Positions 27,644 through 36,079 of a stretch of DNA of 64,000 nucleotides are shown piece by piece. The position numbers and the translations under genes were made by a program. A model generated the notes under the pieces. That model saw only the letters and a list, made by a program, of their open reading frames with translations, did not search any database and had not been told where the DNA came from. Positions within the stretch are counted from its first letter, which is position 1. The number at the start of each line of letters is the position of its first letter. The stretch comes from Nitrospira sp. KM1 (lineage in GTDB: Bacteria; Nitrospirota; Nitrospiria; Nitrospirales; Nitrospiraceae): contig NZ_AP022671.1 in assembly GCF_011405515.1 (NCBI RefSeq), positions 124,001-188,000 on the forward strand, written 5' to 3'.

Positions 27644-29416
27644 ATGACTTTCTTACCATGGTTTGATCGAATTGAAGGAAGAATCAGGGCTGTCTCGGTG
27701 GCCTGGGCATTCGCCTGCCTGATGGGGATGCCGGTTCCGGGGCATGCCGTCGAATCTGGAAAACTCGTCGAGAAGGATGGTCAATACGTGTTCGTCGAGA
27801 GCATGGATCCCGCGACAAAGCTGTTGCTGGATCGTGCCTACGACAAGGGCATCATCACGCGAGACGAGCGTGATAAGGCGATCAAGGATTCAGAGGCACG
27901 CGCGTATATCATGCAGCCCAGCTTCAAGTTGTGGTACGACCGCGGCTTCAACTTCTCGATGAACGACAACGCGTTCATGCTCAAGATCCGCGGCCGCATG
28001 CAGCTGCGAGAAACGACCCGTTGGCGGAACGATGCGTGGAGAAACCCCGGGGATGCCAAGAATTTCCCTGAACTCCTCGGAGTCTTCGGTGATTACCGAG
28101 CCAACCGCTCGGAAGATTTTGCCTCGCAGTTCAATCTGCGTCGGGCACGGCTGATGTTCCTGGGACATCTGCTCAGCCCGGACTTCAAGTACTTCGTGCA
28201 AATCGGTTTCGAAACCGCCGAGAACGCACAGACGCCTGGGTCGGCCAATCTGATGGATTACTATTTCCTCAGCACGCACCTTCCGCTCCTCAATGTGCAA
28301 GTCGGGCAGTACAAGGTATTTTTCAACCGATCGCAGATCAACAATACCGCCTCCATGCAGTTTGCAGAACGCGCCCCGGTCCAGGATGCCTTTACCGCGA
28401 GCGGGTTGAACCGGCGTGATATCGGTCTCACGATCATGAACGACGACGAAGTGTATCCCGTTAATTATTACCTCGGAATCTTCAACGGGGCCGGACCGCT
28501 GTTCAACCGATACGGAAGCTACGACAGTGAAGAGGCTGTGACTGGTTGTCCCGGAGGACAGACCGGAGGCAATCCGTTTCCTTCCCCTGCCGGCTGTCCG
28601 ACCAACACGCGCAATCTCAATTCAAATTTTCGAAATGAGATCGACAAGCTTATGTATGCGGGACGATTCCAGTGGAATATCCTCGGGCGGCCCGGCTATG
28701 GTGAAGGAGACCTGGCATATTCAGAAGCGCCGCAAATGGCCGTGGGAGGCGGGCTGGCCTACAATCCCGGTATCAATACCAGCACCGATAACGCGTTTGT
28801 CGGTATCGATCTGGCGAATTTGAATTTCAGGCGTCAGTTGGCGACGTTCGGTAACGGCCGCCAGTTGGGATGGGGAGTCGTGAACTATCTGACACATGCG
28901 TTCGACGGCGTGTTCAAGTATCGCGGTTTTTCTCTTCAGGGGGAGTATTATTTTAAAAACATCGATCGGACGTTCAATGGCAGACCCTGTATACAGACTG
29001 CTGGTACAGGTGGGCCCTGTACGGCGTTCTCCCCGGGGCTGTTGGGAAATTCAATGGGGTGGTATGTGCAGAGCGGATACTATCTCGTACCGCGGAAGCT
29101 CGAAGTTGCGGCGCGATACTCGTATTGGGATCCCGACACGAACTCCGGAGGCGATTTGATCAGGCAGGTCGACGCGTCGATCAATTGGTTTCCGTTTGGG
29201 ACTTACGACTATCAATTGATGGTGACGTATACGAATATGGCGATGGGGACGGGCGGGTATGCGATCGGCAGAAGCAATCCGTTGCCGAGCACGGGAGGGT
29301 CCCAGAGTACCGTGCCTTGCCCGGCAACGTTCCCGTCGGGTTGTGTCCCGTTGGATGCCAGAGGAGGGACATTGATCGAAAATGCTATCCGTGTGCAGCT
29401 ACAAATTTTCTTTTAA
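27644..29416 (+). CDS. Outer-membrane porin of the molybdate operon, copy B
   Basis: 590 aa from ATG 27644 with GGAGGAT upstream. The signal peptide ends at 'GHAVES'. It has the same opening as copy A: 'GKLVEKDGQYVFVESMDPATKLLLDRAYDKGIITRDERDKAIKDSE', a short helical hairpin. The barrel follows ('RRARLMFLGHLLSPDFKYFVQIGFE', 'VQVGQYKVFFNRSQI'), ending 'AIRVQLQIFF'. Likely a phosphate/oxyanion-selective type porin. Two Cys pairs in extracellular-loop-like stretches (around residues 305-320 and 450-465) may form disulfides. Confidence 0.85.
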   Translation: MTFLPWFDRIEGRIRAVSVAWAFACLMGMPVPGHAVESGKLVEKDGQYVFVESMDPATKLLLDRAYDKGIITRDERDKAIKDSEARAYIMQPSFKLWYDRGFNFSMNDNAFMLKIRGRMQLRETTRWRNDAWRNPGDAKNFPELLGVFGDYRANRSEDFASQFNLRRARLMFLGHLLSPDFKYFVQIGFETAENAQTPGSANLMDYYFLSTHLPLLNVQVGQYKVFFNRSQINNTASMQFAERAPVQDAFTASGLNRRDIGLTIMNDDEVYPVNYYLGIFNGAGPLFNRYGSYDSEEAVTGCPGGQTGGNPFPSPAGCPTNTRNLNSNFRNEIDKLMYAGRFQWNILGRPGYGEGDLAYSEAPQMAVGGGLAYNPGINTSTDNAFVGIDLANLNFRRQLATFGNGRQLGWGVVNYLTHAFDGVFKYRGFSLQGEYYFKNIDRTFNGRPCIQTAGTGGPCTAFSPGLLGNSMGWYVQSGYYLVPRKLEVAARYSYWDPDTNSGGDLIRQVDASINWFPFGTYDYQLMVTYTNMAMGTGGYAIGRSNPLPSTGGSQSTVPCPATFPSGCVPLDARGGTLIENAIRVQLQIFF

Positions 29417-29457
29417 TACTTTAATACGAGGAGTCATTCGTGGGAGGAACGTCAGGT

Positions 29458-30249
29458 ATGCATGTGAGGCATCTGAGATGGGCATCTATTCTTGTGGGCG
29501 CGGTCGGGCTGGTGTGCATCGTCCTATGGCCGGTGGCCGGTGTTAGAGCCGAGGAACTCACGATCGCCGCGGCCTCGGATTTGAATTTCGCGATAAAGGA
29601 TCTCGTGGCTGAATTCGAAAAGGAATCAGGTCATCGTGTCAGGCTGTCGCTGGGATCGTCGGGAAATTTTTACGCACAAATACAAAACGGCGCCCCATTT
29701 GATCTCTATTTTTCTGCCGACATCGGTTATCCTCAAAAACTCGAAGAGGCCGGATTGGTGGTGCCAGGGTCGGTGTATCGGTATGCAGTGGGTCGCATCG
29801 TGCTCTGGACGAGTCACTCGGCCCGCCGCGACGTCTCAAAGGGACTGGAGGTGCTGAGTGATTCTGTCGTCAAGAAAATCGCAATCGCCAATCCCAAGCA
29901 CGCTCCGTATGGCCGCGCCGCAGTCGCGGCCATGCAGCATTTTCAGGTATACGATCAAGCAAAAGATCGGCTGATCTTAGGGGAGAATATTTCTCAAGCT
30001 GCCCAATTCGTGGAGTCCGGCTCTTGCGACATCGGCATTATTGCGTTGTCCCTGGCCATGGCACCGAGCATGAAGACTGCCGGAACCTATTGGGAGATTC
30101 CAGCCGAATCACATCCTCCGCTGGAACAGGGTGCGGCGATCGTGAAGACATCAACGCATCAAAAGGCCGCGAAGCAGTTTCTGGAGTTTATGCAGAGTCC
30201 GAAAGGACGGGAGATCATGACACGGTATGGGTTTACGCTTCCTCAATAG
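29458..30249 (+). CDS. modA: Molybdate-binding protein ModA
   Basis: 263 aa from ATG 29458, with GGAGGA 9 bases upstream; GTG 29440 with GAGGAG at 6 bases is an equal alternative. The signal peptide ends 'AGVRAEE'. Canonical ModA motifs: 'LTIAAASDLNFAIKDLVAEFEKESGHRVRLSLGSSGNFYAQIQNGAPFDLYFSADIGYP' and 'IANPKHAPYGRAA'. It delivers molybdate to ModB/ModC downstream. Confidence 0.92.
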   Translation: MHVRHLRWASILVGAVGLVCIVLWPVAGVRAEELTIAAASDLNFAIKDLVAEFEKESGHRVRLSLGSSGNFYAQIQNGAPFDLYFSADIGYPQKLEEAGLVVPGSVYRYAVGRIVLWTSHSARRDVSKGLEVLSDSVVKKIAIANPKHAPYGRAAVAAMQHFQVYDQAKDRLILGENISQAAQFVESGSCDIGIIALSLAMAPSMKTAGTYWEIPAESHPPLEQGAAIVKTSTHQKAAKQFLEFMQSPKGREIMTRYGFTLPQ

Positions 30250-30556
30250 AACGATGGTTCCGTGGCTGGGTGCGGCCACAATAGTCTTTGCCAGTGGCTG
30301 TTCCGACGCCGTGCAGATGACCCAGGAGACAACCACCGGTGGCGTCGTGACCTATTTATTCAAACAGGACAGGGGAGGTCCGATGGGATCGCCTCATCGA
30401 CGCGATGCGCTGCGCATGATTGAAAAGAAATGCCCGGAAGGTTACACCGTCGTTCGTGACGGGGAGGTCAAGGGGTATGCGAGTATGTCAAGCGTCGAAG
30501 GGGAAGAAGGGGACATCACAGGCAGGCGATGGGGAATTCAATTCCGCTGCAAATGA
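30227..30556 (+). CDS. Small hypothetical lipoprotein
   Basis: 109 aa, start ATG 30227 overlapping the end of modA by 23 bases; an in-frame ATG at 30254 may be the true start. The N-terminus 'WLGAATIVFASGCSD' has a lipobox. The rest is small, polar and ends '...RWGIQFRCK'. I do not recognise a family. Co-transcribed with modA by position. Confidence 0.6.
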   Translation: MGLRFLNRTMVPWLGAATIVFASGCSDAVQMTQETTTGGVVTYLFKQDRGGPMGSPHRRDALRMIEKKCPEGYTVVRDGEVKGYASMSSVEGEEGDITGRRWGIQFRCK

Positions 30557-30645
30557 AGGTCAGTTCCAAACCCTTTGATCGGAAGCACGTCGTTGATTGA
30601 ATTGGTAAGGCAAGGACGTATTCTCAATAACCACATGAGGTCATC

Positions 30646-30849
30646 ATGAAACTCAGCGCACGCAATCAATTCCAAGGCACCGTGACACGTATTACGGAAG
30701 GACAGGCCATGGCTGAAGTCATCGTCAAGGTAGGATCGCTCGAATTCGTGGCGGCGATCACCGATGGATCGGTCAAGCAAATGGGCTTGAAGGTGAACGA
30801 TGGGGTTACCGTCGCCGTCAAGGCGACCGAGGTCATGATCGGCAAATAG
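30646..30849 (+). CDS. mop: Molybdenum-pterin/molybdate-binding Mop protein (single TOBE)
   Basis: 67 aa. 'MKLSARNQFQGTVTRITEGQAMAEVIVKV' and 'VAAITDGSVKQMGLKVNDGVTVAVKATEVMIGK' is a complete Mop/molbindin domain. Such proteins bind molybdate in oligomers and act as an internal store or carrier. It lies between modA and modB. Confidence 0.93.
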   Translation: MKLSARNQFQGTVTRITEGQAMAEVIVKVGSLEFVAAITDGSVKQMGLKVNDGVTVAVKATEVMIGK

Positions 30850-31050
30850 CCCGTCGTTGACTTCCATATCGCCACTTTCTACCATGGCGCCGCATAAGAA
30901 CGGCGGAGAGACTCATGATCACGCGATTCGGCCTCGGGAAACTGAATGCTAAATCCATGATTACGTAAATTGAGACAGTCGTGAGCCGATCGACGCTTTT
31001 AGTGGTCAGGCGAGCGGCTGACACTCTTCGGCGGCTGTGAAGGCGGTGTG

Positions 31051-31725
31051 ATGGACTGGACGGCGATCTGGGTGACCTTTAAGTTGGCGAGCCTGACGTC
31101 GGCCGCCCTCGTCATTGTCGGCTTGCCGATTGCGTACTGGCTGACATTTTCAAAATGGCGTGGCAAGTTTCTCATCGAGTCCGTTGTTGCTCTCCCTTTG
31201 GTACTACCTCCAACCGTTCTTGGGTTCTATATCCTTGTCGCCATCGGTCCGTATAGCCCCGTCGGCCGCCTCTACACCGATATTGTCGGTCACCCGTTGC
31301 CCTTCAGTTTTCAGGGGCTGCTGTTCGCCTCGATTCTCTACAGCCTTCCATTTGCGGTGCAGCCGTTCGCCTCGGCATTCGAGCATGTGGACCGAAAGCT
31401 GATCGAAACGTCTTGGACGCTGGGCGCCTCAAAACTCGCGACGTTCTTCAGACTCATTTGTCCATTATCCAAGGCCGGCCTCGTCACCGGAATCGTGCTC
31501 AGTTTTGCGCACACGCTCGGAGAGTTCGGCGTCGTCCTGATGGTAGGAGGAAACATAGAAGGGCAGACCAGAACCGTTTCCATTGACATCTACGACGAGG
31601 TGCAGGCCTTGAACTACGGAAGCGCAGCGAAGACAGCCCTCTTGTTGCTCGTCGTTTCGTATGGTGTGCTGCTCTTGGTCTATGCCATGAATCGAAAGGT
31701 GTGGGCGGCATGGCCGAGGAGATGA
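31051..31725 (+). CDS. modB: Molybdate ABC transporter permease ModB
   Basis: 224 aa. Five to six membrane helices; typical ModB stretches 'PIAYWLTFSKWRGK', 'ALPLVLPPTVLGFY', the coupling loop 'LIETSWTLGASKLATFFRLICPL' and 'FAHTLGEFGVVLMVGGNI'. ATG 31051 is chosen over GTG 31048. Its end overlaps modC. Confidence 0.93.
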   Translation: MDWTAIWVTFKLASLTSAALVIVGLPIAYWLTFSKWRGKFLIESVVALPLVLPPTVLGFYILVAIGPYSPVGRLYTDIVGHPLPFSFQGLLFASILYSLPFAVQPFASAFEHVDRKLIETSWTLGASKLATFFRLICPLSKAGLVTGIVLSFAHTLGEFGVVLMVGGNIEGQTRTVSIDIYDEVQALNYGSAAKTALLLLVVSYGVLLLVYAMNRKVWAAWPRR

Positions 31726-32813
31726 TCGTTGACATCACCAAGACGTTTCCTGGACGACCGCCTATTCGCGCCTCCTTTCGGTATGTGCTGGAAGGCTCGA
31801 CCGTTCTCATACTCTTCGGCCCGTCAGGTTCAGGGAAAACCACCATCCTACGTTCCATCGCCGGACTTGAGCGACCGGAGCGCGGAATAATCCGATTCCA
31901 GTCGGACATATGGTTGGACAATGAAGCGGCGTTGGAAGTGTCGCCTCAAGATCGCCGTGTCGGCTATATGCCCCAGGACTATGGGCTGTTTCCGAATTAT
32001 TCAGTGACCGGAAATATCGCGTATGGCCTGGCCGGAATGCGTGCGGCTGATCGGGAAAAGCGCGTGCAAGACATGTTGAGGTTGTTTCATCTGCGCGAGT
32101 TGGAACATGCGAGACCGCGGGAATTGTCGGGCGGGCAACAGCAGCGGGTCGCGCTGGCCAGAGCTGTGGCGACCAAGCCCCGATTATTATTGTTGGACGA
32201 ACCGTTGTCGGCGCTGGATACACCGACTCGATTGCTGATGCGAGGCGAATTGAGAACGCAATTGAAACATCTGGCCCTGCCATCCATCATTGTCACGCAT
32301 GATTGGGCGGAAGCGCTGACCTTGGGCGATGTCATGGCGGTCATGCATGAAGGGACGGTGCTGCAGGTGGGGTCACCGCACGAGGTGTTCAGCCGGCCTG
32401 TCAATGCAGAGGTGGCCAGGATCGTGGGAGTTGAGACGGTTGTTCGCGGACATCTGACGGACGTGCAAAATGGACTGGCGACTGTCCTCGTCGGAGATGT
32501 GGCACTGACGGCGATTGCGGAATCGCACATCGGCCCCGATGTGTTCGTCTGCATCAGAGCGGAGGACGTAACTCTCCAACCGGTCAGCGCAGGTGTGACC
32601 AGCGCCCGTAATCACCTCGACGGACGTGTGCGCGATGTGACGACGACCGGGGCCTTGGCAAAAGTCACGGTGGACTGCGGATTTCTTGTCAGCGCACTTG
32701 TCACGAAATCGGCGATGGAGGAATTGGGGTTGGAAGCAGGTTCATCGGTCCAGGCAGCCGTCAAGGCTGGAGCAGTTCATCTCGTGCCGCGTCGCGACCA
32801 TTCGGAGCATTAA
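31710..32813 (+). CDS. modC: Molybdate ABC transporter ATPase ModC
   Basis: 367 aa from ATG 31710 (AAGGTG 8 bases upstream); GTG 31701 is possible. Walker A GPSGSGKTT, Q-loop 'VGYMPQDYGLFPNYSV', signature LSGGQQQR, Walker B LLLLDEPLSALD, H-loop 'IVTHDW'. The C-terminus has a TOBE/Mop domain ('NHLDGRVRDVTTTGALAKVTVDCG'), as in ModC. It converges on and overlaps by 4 bases the end of the first TraT-like gene. Confidence 0.93.
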   Translation: MAEEMIVDITKTFPGRPPIRASFRYVLEGSTVLILFGPSGSGKTTILRSIAGLERPERGIIRFQSDIWLDNEAALEVSPQDRRVGYMPQDYGLFPNYSVTGNIAYGLAGMRAADREKRVQDMLRLFHLRELEHARPRELSGGQQQRVALARAVATKPRLLLLDEPLSALDTPTRLLMRGELRTQLKHLALPSIIVTHDWAEALTLGDVMAVMHEGTVLQVGSPHEVFSRPVNAEVARIVGVETVVRGHLTDVQNGLATVLVGDVALTAIAESHIGPDVFVCIRAEDVTLQPVSAGVTSARNHLDGRVRDVTTTGALAKVTVDCGFLVSALVTKSAMEELGLEAGSSVQAAVKAGAVHLVPRRDHSEH

Positions 32814-33514
32814 AAGGGACCGACCAGACCGGCAGCCAGTTTTTCACGGATGATCGGAGTCGCTTCCTCGATGTTCGGTTCCTTTTGCAGGACGTGCGCG
32901 ACCGATCGCTTCGTGTAGACTTTTGGGGGAAGATTGCGGTCCTGATTCTTTTCCGTTACCAAAACGTCGGCAATGCAGATATAGAGCGTACCTTCCGGCT
33001 TTGGCGGGGCGGCCATACCCATTCCGCCCATGCCGAATGCGGCTCCTCCTCTCCCGGCCATGGCTCGACGCATCATGGCGTTCATCTCTGGGAGATTGAC
33101 CATGGGATTGCCCCCGAAAGCCGCCGCCATGCCGGCCATGTCGAAGCCCGTACTGCCTAATGTTGGAAGAGGAGCGCCTCCGCTTCCGATGCCGGCGCCA
33201 AATCCGGATTTCACGATCATTTCCGGTGTCATGTTCTCTGCCCCCTTGTGACAATACACCACTTGTGCTTGCAACCAGTAGGCCGCCCGTTCTGGATCGG
33301 GTACGAGGGTGTAGCCTTTAGATCCCAGTCTGGCTGAGATGTCGGTCGGAGTAGCCGATTGATTCTCGGACGTGTTGCGCAATTGAACATAGAGCGTCCG
33401 TTCGGCGCTGGGCGGGAGCATGATCGAACCGTCGTTCATCAGGCCGGAACGGATGACGTTACTGCAGCCTGTGGCAAAGATGAAAAGAAAGATCAGAAGC
33501 AGTCGAAATGACAT
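32810..33514 (-). CDS. TraT-like outer-membrane lipoprotein, copy 1
   Basis: 234 aa from ATG 33514. The lipobox is 'FIFATGC'. The family pattern 'RSGLMNDGSIMLPPSAERTLYVQLRNTSENQ' and 'GSKGYTLVPDPERAAYWLQAQVVY' fits TraT (complement resistance / surface exclusion) proteins. A central Gly/Met-rich stretch replaces the usual glycine-zipper part. It follows its paralogue after 11 bases. TraT-like lipoproteins insert in the outer membrane; the native role outside plasmids is unknown. Confidence 0.82.
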   Translation of the reverse strand: MSFRLLLIFLFIFATGCSNVIRSGLMNDGSIMLPPSAERTLYVQLRNTSENQSATPTDISARLGSKGYTLVPDPERAAYWLQAQVVYCHKGAENMTPEMIVKSGFGAGIGSGGAPLPTLGSTGFDMAGMAAAFGGNPMVNLPEMNAMMRRAMAGRGGAAFGMGGMGMAAPPKPEGTLYICIADVLVTEKNQDRNLPPKVYTKRSVAHVLQKEPNIEEATPIIREKLAAGLVGPF

Positions 33515-33525
33515 CGTCAATAGCG

Positions 33526-34236
33526 CTAAAAATGTCCCGCAACAGATGCGCTCAATCGTTGTTGAACCAGCGGCGTGGCCTCCTCTTCGTCCAGTTTTTT
33601 CTGATGGACACTGGCGGCGAGCCGCGTCTGGTAGACCCCTGGCGGAGAAGGCGTGCCTGGTTGAGGATGGGATGGCTGGCCTCCCGTCTTGACCCGTTCG
33701 GTAATTTGCACGTCGACAACACAGGCATAGTTGATATTTTCATTCGCGCCCGGGCGTGACGGTCCGCTGAACATGTTGCCGACGGCGCTGCCAATGCCCT
33801 CGGCGGCGCTCAAGCCCATGGATGCCGCCCCTCCCAAGATCGCTCCCTGCGGTCCGGCCATGCTGGCCATGCTCGTCAGGCTGTGAAGGCCTCCCATGAC
33901 CGATGAGCCAACCCCGGACCCGTAACCACTCGCAACGATGTCTTCCACCGGGACTTCCAGCTTTGTCTGATTGCAATACACAATGTTCGTCAACATGACG
34001 TAGGCCGCAGTATTAGGATCTTGCGACAGCTGGTATCCCTTGGCAGTCAGCCGGGAGCTCAGATCGTTCAGTGAGACGGCTTGATTGTCCGAGGAGTTCC
34101 GGTTCTGTAGGAAAATGGTCTTGCCGGAAGTGGGAGGCAAAATGATGCTGTTACTGGCCAGGATATCCGTGTCCTTGATATTCGATGCGCAACCGGATAG
34201 AAGCAGAATTGCGAAGCTGAAGGCGGCGGCTCGCAT
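33526..34236 (-). CDS. TraT-like outer-membrane lipoprotein, copy 2
   Basis: 236 aa from ATG 34236, chosen because the lipobox (LLLSGC) then sits in a normal signal peptide. Family stretches: 'SNSIILPPTSGKTIFLQNRNSSDNQ', 'TAKGYQLSQDPNTAAYVMLTNIVYC'. The centre is Gly/Ala/Ser-rich ('GSGVGSSVMGG', 'GAILGGAASMGLSAAEGIGSAVGNMF'), like the glycine-zipper of TraT. Shares about a third of its residues with copy 1 by eye. Confidence 0.82.
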   Translation of the reverse strand: MRAAAFSFAILLLSGCASNIKDTDILASNSIILPPTSGKTIFLQNRNSSDNQAVSLNDLSSRLTAKGYQLSQDPNTAAYVMLTNIVYCNQTKLEVPVEDIVASGYGSGVGSSVMGGLHSLTSMASMAGPQGAILGGAASMGLSAAEGIGSAVGNMFSGPSRPGANENINYACVVDVQITERVKTGGQPSHPQPGTPSPPGVYQTRLAASVHQKKLDEEEATPLVQQRLSASVAGHF

Positions 34237-35034
34237 GGCATTTCCACGGTGTGGAGCAAAAGCGGACGGGATTGTAAGGCAAGGCGTTGGGTTCTGCAAT
34301 AGAAGAGAACTGACTTTAAAGACTTTGAATGACCGGCTGTTGCGCTGCCTAAATGAACTATCGTTTCCGTTTCAATAATCGCAAATACAATGATCAAGGC
34401 TGTTTGAGTCAGCTCGCTTTCATCAAATATGCGTTCACGGCAAATCATTCTCACGTGGTTGGAGTAAATGCTCATAAAATGGTCTTTGAAGCGAGGCCAT
34501 CGTAAACCTCCCCAGTAAATCTGTTAGTGTTCGCAAGCGTGAGAACCGAACAAAACGTTGAGGGCTTTTAAGCAGCCACGGTTAAGATTCTTTAGTACTC
34601 CCCAGTCCATCGTTCCTACGTCTTCCCAGAAAGCCTAAAAAGAAGTAATTCCGACCCCCTTTTCTTCGATTATTCCCAGTATTCCTACGAGCTGATTTAA
34701 CTAAATTAGTTCCTCCTTCACCTCTTCCCCAGCTTCTGTGGATAACCCTGTGCGTAAGAACGGTTCCTTGGGAATAACAGTCGCGTTTTGTGTCGTAGGA
34801 GACCTGATTGCCTATTTTTTAAGCATTGGGCCAGAGACGCTTCCAGCCACCATATCTTGTGGTTCTTTCTGGGAAAAGTCGATGAATGGGTTATTCGCAT
34901 GATTGGGAGCGGCGTTTGAATCATGATGGTTCGGATCGACATATCTGGAGCAGATTTTCTAAGAAAGTTATGCACAGCGTCAGTTCTTATATGCCGTTTT
35001 CCCACCCATTAAGATATAGGGTCAAAGGAAGGGC

Positions 35035-35063
35035 TTGACACGGGATCATTACGTGTGTAACCA
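35035..35063 (+). promoter_or_regulatory. Promoter of the LexA-like gene
   Basis: TTGACA (35035-35040), 17-base spacer, TAACCA (35058-35063). Transcription would start about 35070, just before ATG 35075. The -10 element lies within the palindrome described next. Confidence 0.55.
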
Positions 35064-35072
35064 TTGGCTACA
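35056..35072. promoter_or_regulatory. Palindromic operator upstream of the LexA-like gene
   Basis: TGTAACCA-T-TGGCTACA has arms matching at 7 of 8 positions. It covers the -10 element and the start of transcription, so bound repressor would block the gene. This suits autoregulation by an XRE-S24 repressor. An overlapping TTAC-GTGT-GTAA repeat (35049-35060) may be part of it. Confidence 0.5.
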
Positions 35073-35074
35073 AC

Positions 35075-35620
35075 ATGAAGCCAGCTGATCTCAAACGAAT
35101 GCGGGAACGAATGGGGCTGACACAGCAGCAATTGGCTGAGGCGCTGCATACGACCCGAGTCTCCGTTGCACGCTACGAAGCGGGCATGCGACGTATCCCG
35201 GGCATGGTGAAAGTCGCCATTGAGCAGCTTGGTCGCTCAACAGAGATTCCAATGGCTGGAATCGTGGCGGCGGGGCTGCCGATCGAACCCATTCAGCAAT
35301 CCGAACTGGTCGACGTGCCGATCAGCATGCTCCGGGGCAAAGATATATTCGCCTTACGCGTCAAGGGAGAATCGATGAAAGATGAGGGGATTCTTCCGGG
35401 GGATGTGGTGATCGTTAGAAAACAGGAAACGGCGCAGAATGGCCAGACGGTGGTTGCGATGGTCAATCAGGAGGCGACCATTAAAACATATTATAAAAAA
35501 GCGACTCATATCGAATTGCAACCGGCCAATGAGGCCATGCAACCGCTCATCGTCCAACCATCGGACATATTTCATATCGAAGGGGTGCTCATCGGTGTCA
35601 TTCGACATTGTGCAGATTGA
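35075..35620 (+). CDS. LexA-like repressor: XRE HTH plus S24 peptidase domain
   Basis: 181 aa. Residues 5-50 are an XRE-type HTH ('RMGLTQQQLAEALHTTRVSVARYEAG'), unlike the winged helix of classical LexA. Residues 60-175 are an S24 self-cleavage domain: Ala-Gly sites at A61-G62 and A66-G67, serine S100 in 'VKGESM', lysine K137 in 'ATIKTY'. Such proteins repress DNA-damage or phage genes and self-cleave with RecA. The upstream palindrome suggests autoregulation. It heads a short gene group with two small proteins and a RecA-like protein. Confidence 0.88.
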   Translation: MKPADLKRMRERMGLTQQQLAEALHTTRVSVARYEAGMRRIPGMVKVAIEQLGRSTEIPMAGIVAAGLPIEPIQQSELVDVPISMLRGKDIFALRVKGESMKDEGILPGDVVIVRKQETAQNGQTVVAMVNQEATIKTYYKKATHIELQPANEAMQPLIVQPSDIFHIEGVLIGVIRHCAD

Positions 35621-35657
35621 TCGAGCAGGACCAGTCATGTTGGGGAGGGAGGCAAGC

Positions 35658-35909
35658 ATGATGACGACGGAACGATCGGTGGTGACAAAAGAACGGCTGA
35701 TGGATTTAGAGCGGACGGTGGATGCGCTGCACGTGCGGTTGCGGGACATGCAATGGGAATTGCGACGAGCCAAGCCATCGTCATTGACCGAACGGCTCTG
35801 GCGCAATCTGGTGTCTTCAAGGCAGAGCAATGAGTTTATGTCGGCTGTGTGCAACAGACGGGTTCGGCCAAATACGAAGGTGGTGGAGCATGGTCATACA
35901 AGACATTGA
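35658..35909 (+). CDS. Small coiled-coil protein in the SOS-like group
   Basis: 83 aa from ATG 35658 with GGAGGGAGG upstream. Residues about 10-40 form a heptad-like helix ('TKERLMDLERTVDALHVRLRDMQWELRRAK'), basic and probably a coiled coil. The rest is Arg-rich. No family recognised. It lies 37 bases after the LexA-like gene. Confidence 0.6.
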   Translation: MMTTERSVVTKERLMDLERTVDALHVRLRDMQWELRRAKPSSLTERLWRNLVSSRQSNEFMSAVCNRRVRPNTKVVEHGHTRH

Positions 35910-36066
35910 TACGCATCTCATGAGTACTTGTTCTGATTGCGGTAGACAGTCGAAGCGTCGTTTTGAATGCATGGACAAAGTGACGCACTCCAGACTGGAA
36001 TTATGTGAAATGTGTTGGCACGCCTATCAACAGCGGCAGGTCTTTTCCGGCGGCTGTTGCGGATAG
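35890..36066 (+). CDS. Small zinc-ribbon-like protein
   Basis: 58 aa from ATG 35890. It has Cys pairs 'CSDCG' and 'LCEMCW' with two further Cys near the end, the spacing of a small zinc-binding ribbon. It overlaps the preceding gene by 20 bases; ATG 35920 is an alternative start. Perhaps a DNA- or protein-binding accessory of the SOS-like group. Function unknown. Confidence 0.5.
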   Translation: MVIQDIDTHLMSTCSDCGRQSKRRFECMDKVTHSRLELCEMCWHAYQQRQVFSGGCCG

Positions 36067-36079
36067 CACGAGGTGTCAT

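Larger units (their letters stand above)
34237..35074. other. Long AT-rich intergenic region with DnaA-box-like sites
   Basis: About 840 bases without a supported gene. It holds a perfect DnaA-box sequence TGTGGATAA (34737-34745, minus orientation), a second TTATGCACA (34968-34976) that fits TTATNCACA, and two one-mismatch sites (34749-34757 and 34891-34899). The promoter of the XRE-S24 gene is at its right end. No dnaA or dnaN gene is nearby, so an origin function is uncertain. Confidence 0.35.

Noticed and set aside
34737-34976. Chromosomal origin of replication
   Set aside because: Only two exact DnaA boxes, widely spaced, and no dnaA, dnaN or gidA/parA genes in the window. Kept only as a low-interest observation.
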